Below, one piece after another: positions 55,968 to 64,000 of a stretch of DNA of 64,000 nt (positions are counted from its first letter, which is position 1; each line of letters starts with the position of its first letter). The notes under the pieces are model-generated. The model was not told where the DNA came from and made no database searches. It saw only the letters and a program-made list of their open reading frames with translations. This DNA is from Opitutia bacterium ISCC 52 (lineage in GTDB: Bacteria; Verrucomicrobiota; Verrucomicrobiia; Opitutales; UBA2995): NCBI GenBank assembly GCA_014529675.2, contig CP076040.1, forward strand, positions 4,293,501 to 4,357,500, written 5' to 3'. The position numbers were made by a program, and so were the translations under genes.

Positions 55968-56867
55968 ATGGAATTACCAACAATCGGATTTGTAGGCGTA
56001 GGCCGTATGGGCTTCAATATGGCACTGCGCTTGAATGAATGTAACTACCCTGTCACGGCCGTTTATGACGTAAATGCGGACGCCGCAGCAGATCTAGCAG
56101 GAAAAACCGGGGCGACCGTTTGCTCAACGCTTTCGGAGGTCACTCAGAAGGCCGACTTGATCTTCACTGTGGTAACCGATGATGCAGCCATGCGGCACAT
56201 CTTCTTCAACGAAGGCGACAATCTCTTAATGGGCGCTGAAGGAAAGACCTTCATCAATTGCGCTACCTTGAGCCCTGGGATTCATGTTGAGATAGAAACG
56301 GCTTGTCACGACGCAGGAGCTCAAAGCCTGGAAGCTTGTATGGCATCCAGTATTCCTCAAGCCCGTCAGGGAACGCTCTACTTGATGGTTGGTGGCACAG
56401 AAGTTGTTTTCTCAGCTATAAAAAGCGTGCTGGAAGATCTGAGCCAATCGCTTCGCTTCGTTGGTCCCGCTGGAACAGCAGCCCAAGTAAAAGCCCTCGT
56501 CAATATGGTCATGAATATAAACACCGCGGCTTTGGCCGAAGGCTTGGGACTAGGACAAGCTCTCGGTCTTGACCTCGAAATGCTGTGTGAAGTGTTTGCC
56601 CAAACAGGAGCCAATTCAAGGGTCTTGGAAACCGATTCCGAAGATATGCTTGGGAGAGATCACGAATGTTATTTCTCATGTGAGCATGCAGCCAAAGATT
56701 CTGGGATTGCCCTCGATGTCGCGAAGGAAGAAGGAATTGAACTACCACTGGCACAAGCAACTTTCGAGCAATATGAAAAGCTCAAGGCAATGGGGCTCGG
56801 TCACCTTGATAAATCTGCTGTGGCAGAACTGACCTTCCCAGGCCGCGGAGGAGAAGGCATCAGTTAA
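55968..56867 (+). CDS. Beta-hydroxyacid dehydrogenase family oxidoreductase
   Basis: 299 residues, 3-hydroxyisobutyrate/6-phosphogluconate dehydrogenase-like. Rossmann motif GFVGVGRMGFNMA (residues 7-19), cofactor-selective Asp after the second strand (AVYDVNADAAADLAGKTG), then SLEACMASSIPQARQGTLYL where the family usually has a DAPVSGG motif, and catalytic Lys in QVKALVNMVMNINTAA. The changed substrate loop means its acid substrate cannot be inferred; tartronate semialdehyde, succinic semialdehyde (GLYR type) and hydroxyisobutyrate are options. Cofactor: Asp at the strand end favours NAD. Confidence 0.85.
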   Translation: MELPTIGFVGVGRMGFNMALRLNECNYPVTAVYDVNADAAADLAGKTGATVCSTLSEVTQKADLIFTVVTDDAAMRHIFFNEGDNLLMGAEGKTFINCATLSPGIHVEIETACHDAGAQSLEACMASSIPQARQGTLYLMVGGTEVVFSAIKSVLEDLSQSLRFVGPAGTAAQVKALVNMVMNINTAALAEGLGLGQALGLDLEMLCEVFAQTGANSRVLETDSEDMLGRDHECYFSCEHAAKDSGIALDVAKEEGIELPLAQATFEQYEKLKAMGLGHLDKSAVAELTFPGRGGEGIS

Positions 56868-56983
56868 GGGAATACCCTTTTCGAAGAGGAATAATCCATG
56901 CCGTGATTCGTCCAACGAGTTGTAAAAACCAATAATCCAGAAAACCTCCGCTAAGCCTGGTGCTCGGGTCTATTGGATATCTT

Positions 56984-58504
56984 ATGATCGATCTTCTTGT
57001 AATAGTCATCTACTTCGTCGCTTCGCTCTTTCTGTTTTCTTACGGAATGAACTGCTATGTCGTGGTCTGGCTATTCCTAAGGTCCTTCAAGAAGGGGCAA
57101 GAGAACAACTCGACGATAGAGCAGGAGTCCGAAAACATTTGGGAGAACCCGGATAGGATTCCCAGCGTTACGACTCAGATTCCACTCTACAACGAACTGA
57201 ATGTGGCCGAACGCGTCATCCGAGCCGCAGCAGCTTTGGAGTATCCAGCCGGAAAACATGAGATTCAAGTGCTGGATGATTCGACCGACGAAACGATATT
57301 GAAAGTCGATCAAGTAGCCGAAGAGCTTCGGAAAGAGGGCAAGGATGTCACGGTCGTTCGACGGAGTAATCGAGTCGGCTACAAGGCAGGAGCTCTTGAA
57401 GAGGGAACCCAATCGGCAAAAGGAGCATTTCTCGCGGTATTCGATAGCGACTTCGTTCCCGAAAAGGACTTCCTCAAACGATTGATTCCATTCTTCATGC
57501 ACGATGAGGAGGTCGGTCTGGTGCAAGCCCGCTGGGGACATATTAACAAAGACTATTCCCTATTCACGCGGACACAGTCTCTTGGAATTGATGGGCACTT
57601 CATAGTCGAGCAAAGTGCACGCTGCTTTTCGGGCCTCTACATAAATTTCAATGGCACGGCTGGTATCTGGCGGAAACAAACAGTCATCGATGCCGGTGGC
57701 TGGAAACACGACACGCTTACCGAGGACCTCGACCTGTCCTACCGGGCACAACTCGCTGGTTGGAAGGCAACATTTGTTCCTGACGTGGTTGTCCCAGCAG
57801 AAATACCTCAAAACGTTTCTGCATTTAAGAGCCAGCAGTTTCGATGGGCAAAAGGATCCATTCAAACCGCAATCAAACTCTTCCCGACTCTACTAAGATC
57901 GAAACTGACCTTTTTCCAAAAGGTGCAGGCTTACTTTCACCTCACCCATTACGCCATTCATCCATTCATGGTGTTGCTAGCCATTCTGGGTCTTCCAGTT
58001 ATTCTGGCAGCTGAATCGAGAATCACGACAGGCTTCTTTATAGGGATTGGCAGCTTAATGAGTTTTGCCACTTTCGCGCCCAGTACACTCTATTGGTTTA
58101 GCCAAAAGCATACAGGTATTCCATGGGGAAAGCGACTCCTGGGAATACCGCTGCTCGTATTCACAGGTGTTGGTATCGCAATTTCCAATACAAGAGCGGT
58201 TTTAGAGGCTATACTTAGAATCGAAAGTGGATTCATACGAACCCCGAAAGCAGGCGACAAACCATTAAAGCAGTATAAAGTTAAGATGCCCATTCTTCCG
58301 GTATTGGAACTCGTACTTAGTCTCTACTGTTGGTATTCCGTAGCACAGTTTTTTCCTTTAAATAAGTGGTTCGTCGCTCCTTTCCTTGTCATCTACGCTG
58401 TAGGGTTTGGTTACATAGGGCTCCTAGGACTCATTCAGGAGACCGCCATTGGGCGTTTAGTACGCCGCGGCAAAAAGCGTGAGACAACCCCGGTCACGGT
58501 CTAG
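56984..58504 (+). CDS. Membrane glycosyltransferase family 2 (processive type)
   Basis: 506 residues from ATG 56984. One N-terminal TM (4-27), a GT2 catalytic domain (VTTQIPLYNELNVAERVIRA, VLDDSTDE, DSD at FDSDFVP, NFNGTAGIWR, TEDLDLSYR, QQFRWAKG) and four TM helices at the end (about 315-500). QxxRW and TED motifs as in cellulose synthase, hyaluronan synthase and ceramide glucosyltransferase-like enzymes. Probably makes a beta-linked polysaccharide or glycolipid. No PilZ domain. It is 11 bases before the fused glycosyltransferase gene. Confidence 0.85.
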   Translation: MIDLLVIVIYFVASLFLFSYGMNCYVVVWLFLRSFKKGQENNSTIEQESENIWENPDRIPSVTTQIPLYNELNVAERVIRAAAALEYPAGKHEIQVLDDSTDETILKVDQVAEELRKEGKDVTVVRRSNRVGYKAGALEEGTQSAKGAFLAVFDSDFVPEKDFLKRLIPFFMHDEEVGLVQARWGHINKDYSLFTRTQSLGIDGHFIVEQSARCFSGLYINFNGTAGIWRKQTVIDAGGWKHDTLTEDLDLSYRAQLAGWKATFVPDVVVPAEIPQNVSAFKSQQFRWAKGSIQTAIKLFPTLLRSKLTFFQKVQAYFHLTHYAIHPFMVLLAILGLPVILAAESRITTGFFIGIGSLMSFATFAPSTLYWFSQKHTGIPWGKRLLGIPLLVFTGVGIAISNTRAVLEAILRIESGFIRTPKAGDKPLKQYKVKMPILPVLELVLSLYCWYSVAQFFPLNKWFVAPFLVIYAVGFGYIGLLGLIQETAIGRLVRRGKKRETTPVTV

Positions 58505-58515
58505 GCTTTCATATC

Positions 58516-60510
58516 GTGAATCCGGTTTTTCGACTCGTTGCTTTCTGGGCATCTGCCTTACTATTCTTCGGATTCACACTCGTTGCTGGAACTACAAGCT
58601 CATTAGCGTCAGACGCATCCAAGGTCATTTACTGTTACTTGGGTATGGGCATCACCGGCCTTTCTGTCTGGGCCTTTTTCCCAAATACTAAGGGGACTCA
58701 ACAATTAGTCCTCATCTTTGCCCTGGCCATTGTTTGCCGATTGATGATGGTTGGATTCCCCACTAGCGATGATGTAAACCGCTACCTCTGGGAAGGGAAG
58801 CTACTCCTCGCAGGTGAAAGCCCCTATGCACTCACGGCGGAGGATCCCGCTTGGATAGAATATCGGGATTCATTCTGGGAAGGCATGAACCATAAGGATA
58901 AAAAGACGGCCTACCCTCCTGCCTCATTGACTCTTTTTGCTCTACTTAATCTGATCTCCTACAATCCATGGATTTATAAACTGGCTTTTGGGCTGGCAGA
59001 TGTCGCGACGCTGGGCGTGATCGTGGCCCTACTACATCATCGGAAATTACCCATCCGGACTGCGCTCATCTACGCTCTTAATCCTATTACTATTTTTGCA
59101 TTCAGCGGAGAGGCTCACTTTGATTCTCTTTTTGTATTTTTGACGCTTTGTGCATTGCTATTCTGGGAACGAGGAAAGCTGAGTTGGGCCTGGGCACTCT
59201 TAGGCCTTAGCATTCAGATAAAACTGATGAGCGTTCTCATCATCCCGTTGCTCTTCTGGCAGAATAAGTCCGCTAAATGCATCTGGATTCTTGCCCCGCT
59301 AGTCTTGCCTTCTTTGCTCTTCTGGGACGACATGGGGAATCTGATCTCAGGGATTCTTCATTTTGGAGGAACCATGTCACACAACGGATCCCTCAATCAT
59401 CTTTTCATCGACTTCTTAGGTAGCCGGGAATCGGCATCGAAGCTGTCCATGCTACTCCTGGTAATTTTAGTAGGAATTACATCGCTCAAATCCAGAGATG
59501 TGTTGAAAGGAAGCTTCATTATTTTTGGGGCATTGATACTTCTCTCACCGACCGTGCACTATTGGTATCTGTCTTGGGTTTTGCCATTCGTAGTGCTCTT
59601 CCCAAGTCTGCCCTGGCTGCTAACCTTTGTGCTTTCTGGCTTTTACTTTATTGCCTGGGTAAAATTTGGAAAGACGGGTGAATGGTACCAACCCATCGCA
59701 TACCTAAGATTACAATGGATCCCATTTTACCTGTTGTGGACGCTTTCGTTCTTCCGAGGTTTCAGGAAACTATGGAGCCACAAAACGGATGGTACCGTAA
59801 CAAGCATTTCAGTAGTCATCCCCACTTTAAATGAGGCCGTCCATTTATCAAACTGCCTTGAATCCATTGAAGCATCCGAAGCACCCTTCAAAGAAATCAT
59901 AGTTGTGGATGGGGGCTCAAGCGATGAGACGGCGGAAGTCGTTCACGCCTACGGTGCAAAACTCTTAAGTAGTAAGCGTGGACGTGGATATCAAATTGCA
60001 GCAGGAGTGGAGGAATGCTCAGGTGACGCGATTCTTGTGCTTCATGCGGACGCCCAGATTCCCAAAAATTCCTCAACCCGCATTTTGGAAGTGTTGTGCA
60101 ACAATCCAGAGGCAGCCGGCGGTGCCATTGGTCAACGGTTTATAGCAAAAAGCCAGAAGCCTGTGTTGGTCCTAATAGAAGCGCTGAACGACTTTCGGGC
60201 ACAATGGCAGGGGAATAGCTTCGGAGATCAAGGCCAGTTTTTCAGACGTTCAGCAATAAAATCCATAGGCGGCTATCCGAGCATACCACTCATGGAAGAC
60301 GTAGAACTCACCGCTCAACTAGCGAAACAAGGCGACTTGCTTTTGCTTGATTGCGATTTGCAATGCTCTGCGAGGAGATGGGAACGAGAACGTTCGATGG
60401 CAAGGATTGTGCAAGTGCTGTCATTGGTTATCCGATACAAGGTTCAAAGGCTACTGGGGAAAGATCCTTCCGAAAAAATGTTTAAGGAGTATTACTCCTC
60501 CCAATCATAG
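58516..60510 (+). CDS. Fusion: polytopic glycosyltransferase plus GT2 (TIGR04283-like)
   Basis: 664 residues from GTG 58516. Residues 1-415 are polytopic with 10 or so helices; the loop with TSDDVNRYLWEGKLLLAGES, and PYALT, resembles GT-C polyprenol-phosphate mannose transferases (DD motif near the first loop). Residues 428-640 form a soluble GT2 of the TIGR04283 type: VVIPTLNEAVHLSNCLESIE, VVDGGSSDETAEV, HADAQIP, EDVELTAQL. Separate proteins in most genomes, joined here. Adjacent to the other GT2, so a common glycan pathway is likely. Its end overlaps the convergent cardiolipin synthase by 6 bases. Confidence 0.8.
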   Translation: MNPVFRLVAFWASALLFFGFTLVAGTTSSLASDASKVIYCYLGMGITGLSVWAFFPNTKGTQQLVLIFALAIVCRLMMVGFPTSDDVNRYLWEGKLLLAGESPYALTAEDPAWIEYRDSFWEGMNHKDKKTAYPPASLTLFALLNLISYNPWIYKLAFGLADVATLGVIVALLHHRKLPIRTALIYALNPITIFAFSGEAHFDSLFVFLTLCALLFWERGKLSWAWALLGLSIQIKLMSVLIIPLLFWQNKSAKCIWILAPLVLPSLLFWDDMGNLISGILHFGGTMSHNGSLNHLFIDFLGSRESASKLSMLLLVILVGITSLKSRDVLKGSFIIFGALILLSPTVHYWYLSWVLPFVVLFPSLPWLLTFVLSGFYFIAWVKFGKTGEWYQPIAYLRLQWIPFYLLWTLSFFRGFRKLWSHKTDGTVTSISVVIPTLNEAVHLSNCLESIEASEAPFKEIIVVDGGSSDETAEVVHAYGAKLLSSKRGRGYQIAAGVEECSGDAILVLHADAQIPKNSSTRILEVLCNNPEAAGGAIGQRFIAKSQKPVLVLIEALNDFRAQWQGNSFGDQGQFFRRSAIKSIGGYPSIPLMEDVELTAQLAKQGDLLLLDCDLQCSARRWERERSMARIVQVLSLVIRYKVQRLLGKDPSEKMFKEYYSSQS

Positions 60511-61929
60511 CAACGGAGCAATCAAACGAGCAGCATCTTCAATTATTCGACGACTTCGACCAGGATGTAGTTCTTTCTCTGTTCCAAAGGGGCGGCAACG
60601 TTCCAAGAGCCAATCCAACCACACAAAAATTTTTTCCAGATCCTCCTGAGATGTATGAACGATGCCAATTTCGAAGTTCACAAACAGACTACGGATATCA
60701 AAGTTGGCAGATCCATGGAGAAGTAAACGACGATCTGAAACCATGACTTTGGCGTGCAGCATTCCATCGGTGAATAACTGGATATTCACTCCGGCATCAT
60801 ACAACTCTCTCAGATAGTGAGAGCGGACAAAACCAACAACCTTCCAATTGGACTTTTCGGGCAGGATCAAGGTGATACGCTTTCCGCGCCTTGCTTTTAC
60901 GGTGAGAGACGTCAGTAGCACTTCATCAGGAATGAAATAGGGAGTCACGATGACGAGTTCGTCTTCGAATTCTTGAATTACGTTCACAAGGCGTTCGTAA
61001 AGCATGTCACCATCTACGTCGGGTCCGGAGACAATACCGGTCAATTTACTACTCCCAACCTCTACATCGAGTGCAGGCACTAAATCTTTTATTTGGTCCA
61101 ATGACTGTTTACTGGCGAATGCCCAATCTGACAGAAAGATACCGTTTAAACAATCAACGATAGGACCCTCGTAAACAGCACCAAAGTCAAAGAATCGATC
61201 CTGATCTGGTGTTTCCCCCATGAACCGTTTGTCGAGATTACGTCCACCAAGGATACTTTTCTTGTTATCAAAAACTGCAATCTTTCGATGGTTTCGAAGA
61301 TTGGCCCAACCGTGTGTTTGAAACGGTAGGGCCGGCATAAAAGTACAAACTTCACCACCAGCTTGCTTGAGCTCTCTGATCTTTTTCCCAGGTCTACGAA
61401 AAGACCCTAAAGCATCTACCAAAAGTCGTACACGAATCCCCTTCTGGGCTTTCTTGATAAGCAGTTCCAGAATTTTATTACCCGTTTCATCGTCTCCCAA
61501 GATGTAGGTGAGTATATGAATCTCATGTTCCGCTTCCTTGATTAATCGGCAGTAGGTATGAAAGGCAATCTGACCGTCGGTTAGAAACTTTACTAGGTTA
61601 CCCGCAGAGTAAAATTGGTCTTGGACATTGATAGAGTGATTTCCATCTTCGACCCCTTCCGTTAGTAACCCTTTGGCCTGAATTTTTTTCTTCAACTTAC
61701 GCCCCCCCAGCAGGACATAGAGGGGGATTCCTAATGGCGGTATGGAAATTATAAGAAAACTCCATGCAAAGATACTACTCGGCTGACGTTGCTCTCTAAA
61801 TATGCGGAGAATTATTATAACGGCTAACACAAATCCGATTACCACCAAGCCATTGGACACCAGCAGAGCGAGGAACCATTCGAAAAAGAAAAGCACCCAA
61901 ACCCAAAGCTTATGTAGGTTCTCCAACAT
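60505..61929 (-). CDS. cls: Cardiolipin synthase (phospholipase D family)
   Basis: 474 residues. Two N-terminal TM helices (about 8-32 and 55-75) followed by PLDNT-type linker and two PLD domains: HxK motif 1 in NHRKIAVFDNKKSILGGRN and motif 2 in HAKVMVSDRRLLLHGSANFD. It condenses phosphatidylglycerol to cardiolipin, ClsA style. Total length fits the family. Single gene. Confidence 0.92.
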   Translation of the reverse strand: MLENLHKLWVWVLFFFEWFLALLVSNGLVVIGFVLAVIIILRIFREQRQPSSIFAWSFLIISIPPLGIPLYVLLGGRKLKKKIQAKGLLTEGVEDGNHSINVQDQFYSAGNLVKFLTDGQIAFHTYCRLIKEAEHEIHILTYILGDDETGNKILELLIKKAQKGIRVRLLVDALGSFRRPGKKIRELKQAGGEVCTFMPALPFQTHGWANLRNHRKIAVFDNKKSILGGRNLDKRFMGETPDQDRFFDFGAVYEGPIVDCLNGIFLSDWAFASKQSLDQIKDLVPALDVEVGSSKLTGIVSGPDVDGDMLYERLVNVIQEFEDELVIVTPYFIPDEVLLTSLTVKARRGKRITLILPEKSNWKVVGFVRSHYLRELYDAGVNIQLFTDGMLHAKVMVSDRRLLLHGSANFDIRSLFVNFEIGIVHTSQEDLEKIFVWLDWLLERCRPFGTEKELHPGRSRRIIEDAARLIAPLL

Positions 61930-62039
61930 TCAATAGAGATAAAACGAACCAGAAGTTATAACCCCGTCAACTATACGAGGTAAACAAAAGACTCCCCCAT
62001 TTCTGGGAGAGCATTTTGGACGAGAAATATAGTAACACC

Positions 62040-63386
62040 TTAATTCCAAGTATATCCCTTGGGAACCTGCACGACTGAGGTTCCAGCAATTTTGTCGTGC
62101 CAGGATTGATTTTCTGGATCCCAACCAGCCCAGAAAAAACCAAGGAAGAATGGTAAGAAGGATACAATCGAACTGAGACTACGAATAATGGAAGTCGACC
62201 AATCCATCGGGTCTCCTGATATTTTCTGAACTCGAATACCAAGTGCCATGCCGCCCAAGGTGCTTCCCTTCCAACCCCAGAAAATAATAAAATAAGCAAA
62301 TAACGGAATCAGGGGAACGCCAATATTTAGGATACTGATAAGTAATCCGACCAACATCAAATCGATCAAGGTTGCTAATGTCCGCCACCAGAAACCAACC
62401 CGTTGAAAAATAGCTGCGACAGATGGGTCCACCTGGCTGAGCTCTGTTCCTGGAGGAACCGGACCACCGGTTGCTTCATGCACCGTTGATCCCGAAAGGC
62501 TGGGGGGAGTAGTTCCTGAAGGCGGAGTTGGCATAGCTGCCTGACGTGCCGCTTTCCGTTCAGAGATGGATTCACCAATTGCAAGGCAAACGGCACCCAA
62601 TCCAAGAATCGACATAATCATCCACAGGAATAATCCAAAGAATGGAATCATATAAAGCGCATAAACGATACTCCCTCCAATCAGGATTGAGAATACAGGA
62701 TGCTCAAGAAATGAGGCTCGGATAGCTCGGGCAATCTGACGTCCTACAAAGAAGAAAGCTACCGCTTTACCGAGGACGGCGATGGCAATCAGAGCAATGT
62801 CGGCAACTGGCAGAAGCAAGATACCGACCACGGTAATGATCATAATAATGCTAAAGGGAATATAAGCTGCCAGGACCAAGATACCTGCGAGGAATGCATT
62901 GAAGGGCCTCTCTTCAATCGCTTTCCGGCTGCGCTCCATCTGACGTGGAAACAGAACGGCGAGCAGGAGGTAAAACACCATGAAGATGGCAGCAATATAG
63001 AGCGTTATCTTCACATTCGGGGAAATGGGCCGAGCGAGCAGCACACAATCACTTATGAACTTGGGAATATCCTCGAAGGCGTCGGTCATTCCCGGTGGCA
63101 GAAATGGGATTACCACTTCCTGTCCTCTCGAGATGGAATCGGGATGCCTCTCAATTCTTCCTCCGATAACCACCAATTCTCCATTGATTTCCGCATTCGG
63201 GCCTAAAATCGCAGAGCCAAGCACCACGGCCACATCTCCATTCACCTTTCCATTCACCTCGGCGTTCCCTAACACGGTAACCATCTCTTTGCCTACTGAG
63301 CCAGTGAGCTTAGAGCTTCCAAGAATAGTCACCATTTCCCTTTCGACCATACCTTCCGCATGGCTATTTCCCATGACAGTAACCAT
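62040..63386 (-). CDS. Bactofilin-like repeats fused to RDD-domain membrane protein
   Basis: 448 residues. Residues 1-75 are four to five short repeats (MVTVMGNSHAEG, MVTILGSSKLTG, MVTVLGNAEVNG, VAVVLGSAILGP, ELVVIGG) as in bactofilin-like beta-helices. Then about five TM helices (125-290), a Pro/Gly linker (300-330) and an RDD domain (335-440; RTLATLIDLMLVGLLI, WKGSTLGGMALGIRVQ). Upstream of ATG 63386 the same frame encodes a hydrophobic, signal-like stretch (ILLSAATFPFLAGLSEQ) back to a TAA, but has no ATG, GTG or TTG, so the natural start may be damaged. RDD proteins are often transporters, but no role is shown here. Confidence 0.65.
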   Translation of the reverse strand: MVTVMGNSHAEGMVEREMVTILGSSKLTGSVGKEMVTVLGNAEVNGKVNGDVAVVLGSAILGPNAEINGELVVIGGRIERHPDSISRGQEVVIPFLPPGMTDAFEDIPKFISDCVLLARPISPNVKITLYIAAIFMVFYLLLAVLFPRQMERSRKAIEERPFNAFLAGILVLAAYIPFSIIMIITVVGILLLPVADIALIAIAVLGKAVAFFFVGRQIARAIRASFLEHPVFSILIGGSIVYALYMIPFFGLFLWMIMSILGLGAVCLAIGESISERKAARQAAMPTPPSGTTPPSLSGSTVHEATGGPVPPGTELSQVDPSVAAIFQRVGFWWRTLATLIDLMLVGLLISILNIGVPLIPLFAYFIIFWGWKGSTLGGMALGIRVQKISGDPMDWSTSIIRSLSSIVSFLPFFLGFFWAGWDPENQSWHDKIAGTSVVQVPKGYTWN

Positions 63387-63583
63387 CTCTTTGGATCTCT
63401 GTTCTGATAACCCAGCTAGGAAGGGAAAAGTCGCAGCCGAAAGTAAGATTTTTTAAAAAGACTTAAGCTACACGTTATCAGACATTAATGGAATTCTCAA
63501 ATGACCTGTTCCCCAAGTTTTTCAGAAAATGCAAAGCAGATGCTTGATATGGAGGGTCGCGACTGCTTCTTTCAGGCAGATAT

Positions 63584-64000
63584 ATGGCAAAATCAAAGAC
63601 TTTCATTTCTTGGAATGTGAATGGGTTGAGGGCGGTCCTCAAAAAGGGATTCGCTGAATGGTTAACAGAGACAGACCCGGATGTTATGTGCCTCCAGGAG
63701 ATAAAAGCTGAGGAAGACCAAGTGGACTATGATTTTCCTGGATATCATGAGCATTGGTATTCGGCGGAGAAAAAAGGCTACTCTGGCACTTTGATTCTCA
63801 GCAAGGTAAAGCCAAAGCCGGTTTCATTCGGTCTGGGAATCGATGAGCACGACAAAGAAGGTCGGGTGATCACGGTAGAATACCCATCCTACTACCTTGT
63901 TAACGTCTACACACCCAATTCCAAAAATGAGCTTCAACGCCTGGATTATCGCACCCAAACTTGGGACCGGCTCTTCCTCGAACATTTGCAGGAGCTGGAG
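63584..64000 (+). CDS. xth: Exodeoxyribonuclease III, C-terminus cut by window edge
   Basis: 139 codons from ATG 63584 to the edge. EEP-fold nuclease: FISWNVNGLRAVLKKGFAEW, DVMCLQEIKAEEDQ (catalytic Glu), GYSGTLILSK, and DEHDKEGRVITVEYPSYYLVNVYTPNS. AP endonuclease / 3'-5' exonuclease for base-excision repair. About 115 residues remain outside the window. Confidence 0.93.
   Translation, partial: MAKSKTFISWNVNGLRAVLKKGFAEWLTETDPDVMCLQEIKAEEDQVDYDFPGYHEHWYSAEKKGYSGTLILSKVKPKPVSFGLGIDEHDKEGRVITVEYPSYYLVNVYTPNSKNELQRLDYRTQTWDRLFLEHLQELE

Noticed and set aside
63025..63456. A plus ORF of 143 codons opposite the bactofilin-like repeats
   Set aside because: Repetitive Ser/Thr/Pro text produced by the complement of the MVTVxG repeats; no start signal or family.

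Overview
The window reads as chromosomal DNA of a PVC-superphylum bacterium, most likely Verrucomicrobiota and probably class Opitutae. The evidence is gene content, not a search: DUF1080 and DUF6250-type secreted proteins, an RraA-like protein with a signal peptide, HEAT/cytochrome c modules, the 'RGIGPS...NDNW' secreted domain, OleC/OleD, and a class I ribonucleotide reductase with chlamydia-like features. No phage, plasmid, CRISPR or rRNA signal was found.

Layout. 1-5.5 kb: truncated M3 oligopeptidase, three gene remnants, a DUF1080 protein, a DEAD-box helicase and a small secreted protein. 5.8-13.4 kb: secreted and periplasmic proteins (internally deleted gamma-glutamyltransferase, Tat-exported DUF362 protein, RraA-like protein, CBM9-like lipoprotein, TolB-propeller amidohydrolase, YHS protein). 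13.7-18.9 kb: SNF2 helicase, then a scarred zone with a GxxExxY gene cut by an IS3-family fragment, tRNA-Arg(CCT), decayed ORFs and an isolated S18 gene. 19-23.6 kb: Sua5 and an exopolysaccharide secretion operon (tyrosine autokinase, export lipoprotein-like protein, decayed beta-barrel). 23.6-35.4 kb: CorC-like protein, HisC, RmlD-like reductase, secreted Hcp-like protein, RlmD, SpoU methyltransferase, OleD, OleC and glycyl-tRNA synthetase. 35.6-44.9 kb: sulfatase/HEAT-cytochrome deletion chimera, DUF6250-propeller protein, glutaredoxin-like protein, an ExbB/ExbD-like membrane pair, peptide deformylase and gamma-carbonic anhydrase. 45-64 kb: MetH, nrdB-nrdA with two NrdR boxes, an ECF sigma/anti-sigma/DUF3106 operon, glycosyltransferases, cardiolipin synthase, a bactofilin-like/RDD membrane protein and a truncated exonuclease III.

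Three signals stand out. (1) NrdB has Leu136 where canonical class Ia/Ib R2 proteins carry the radical tyrosine, and Glu98 in place of the first Asp ligand, which are hallmarks of class Ic (Mn/Fe) enzymes; two NrdR boxes 32 bp apart precede it. (2) Genes at 40.2-43.3 kb encode a possible ion-channel-like membrane pair: a large protein with an ExbB/MotA-like C-terminus and a coiled-coil protein whose single TM helix carries an Asp as in ExbD/TolR. (3) A family of inverted-pair palindromic repeats (REPIN-like) sits in intergenic gaps at 35.5, 39.6 and 44.1-44.3 kb, with stem sequences that covary while head, loop and tail stay similar.

About ten gene remnants (nonsense mutations, deletion chimeras, orphan ends) lie between intact housekeeping genes. 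This suggests continuing loss of accessory genes, or less likely collapsed assembly.
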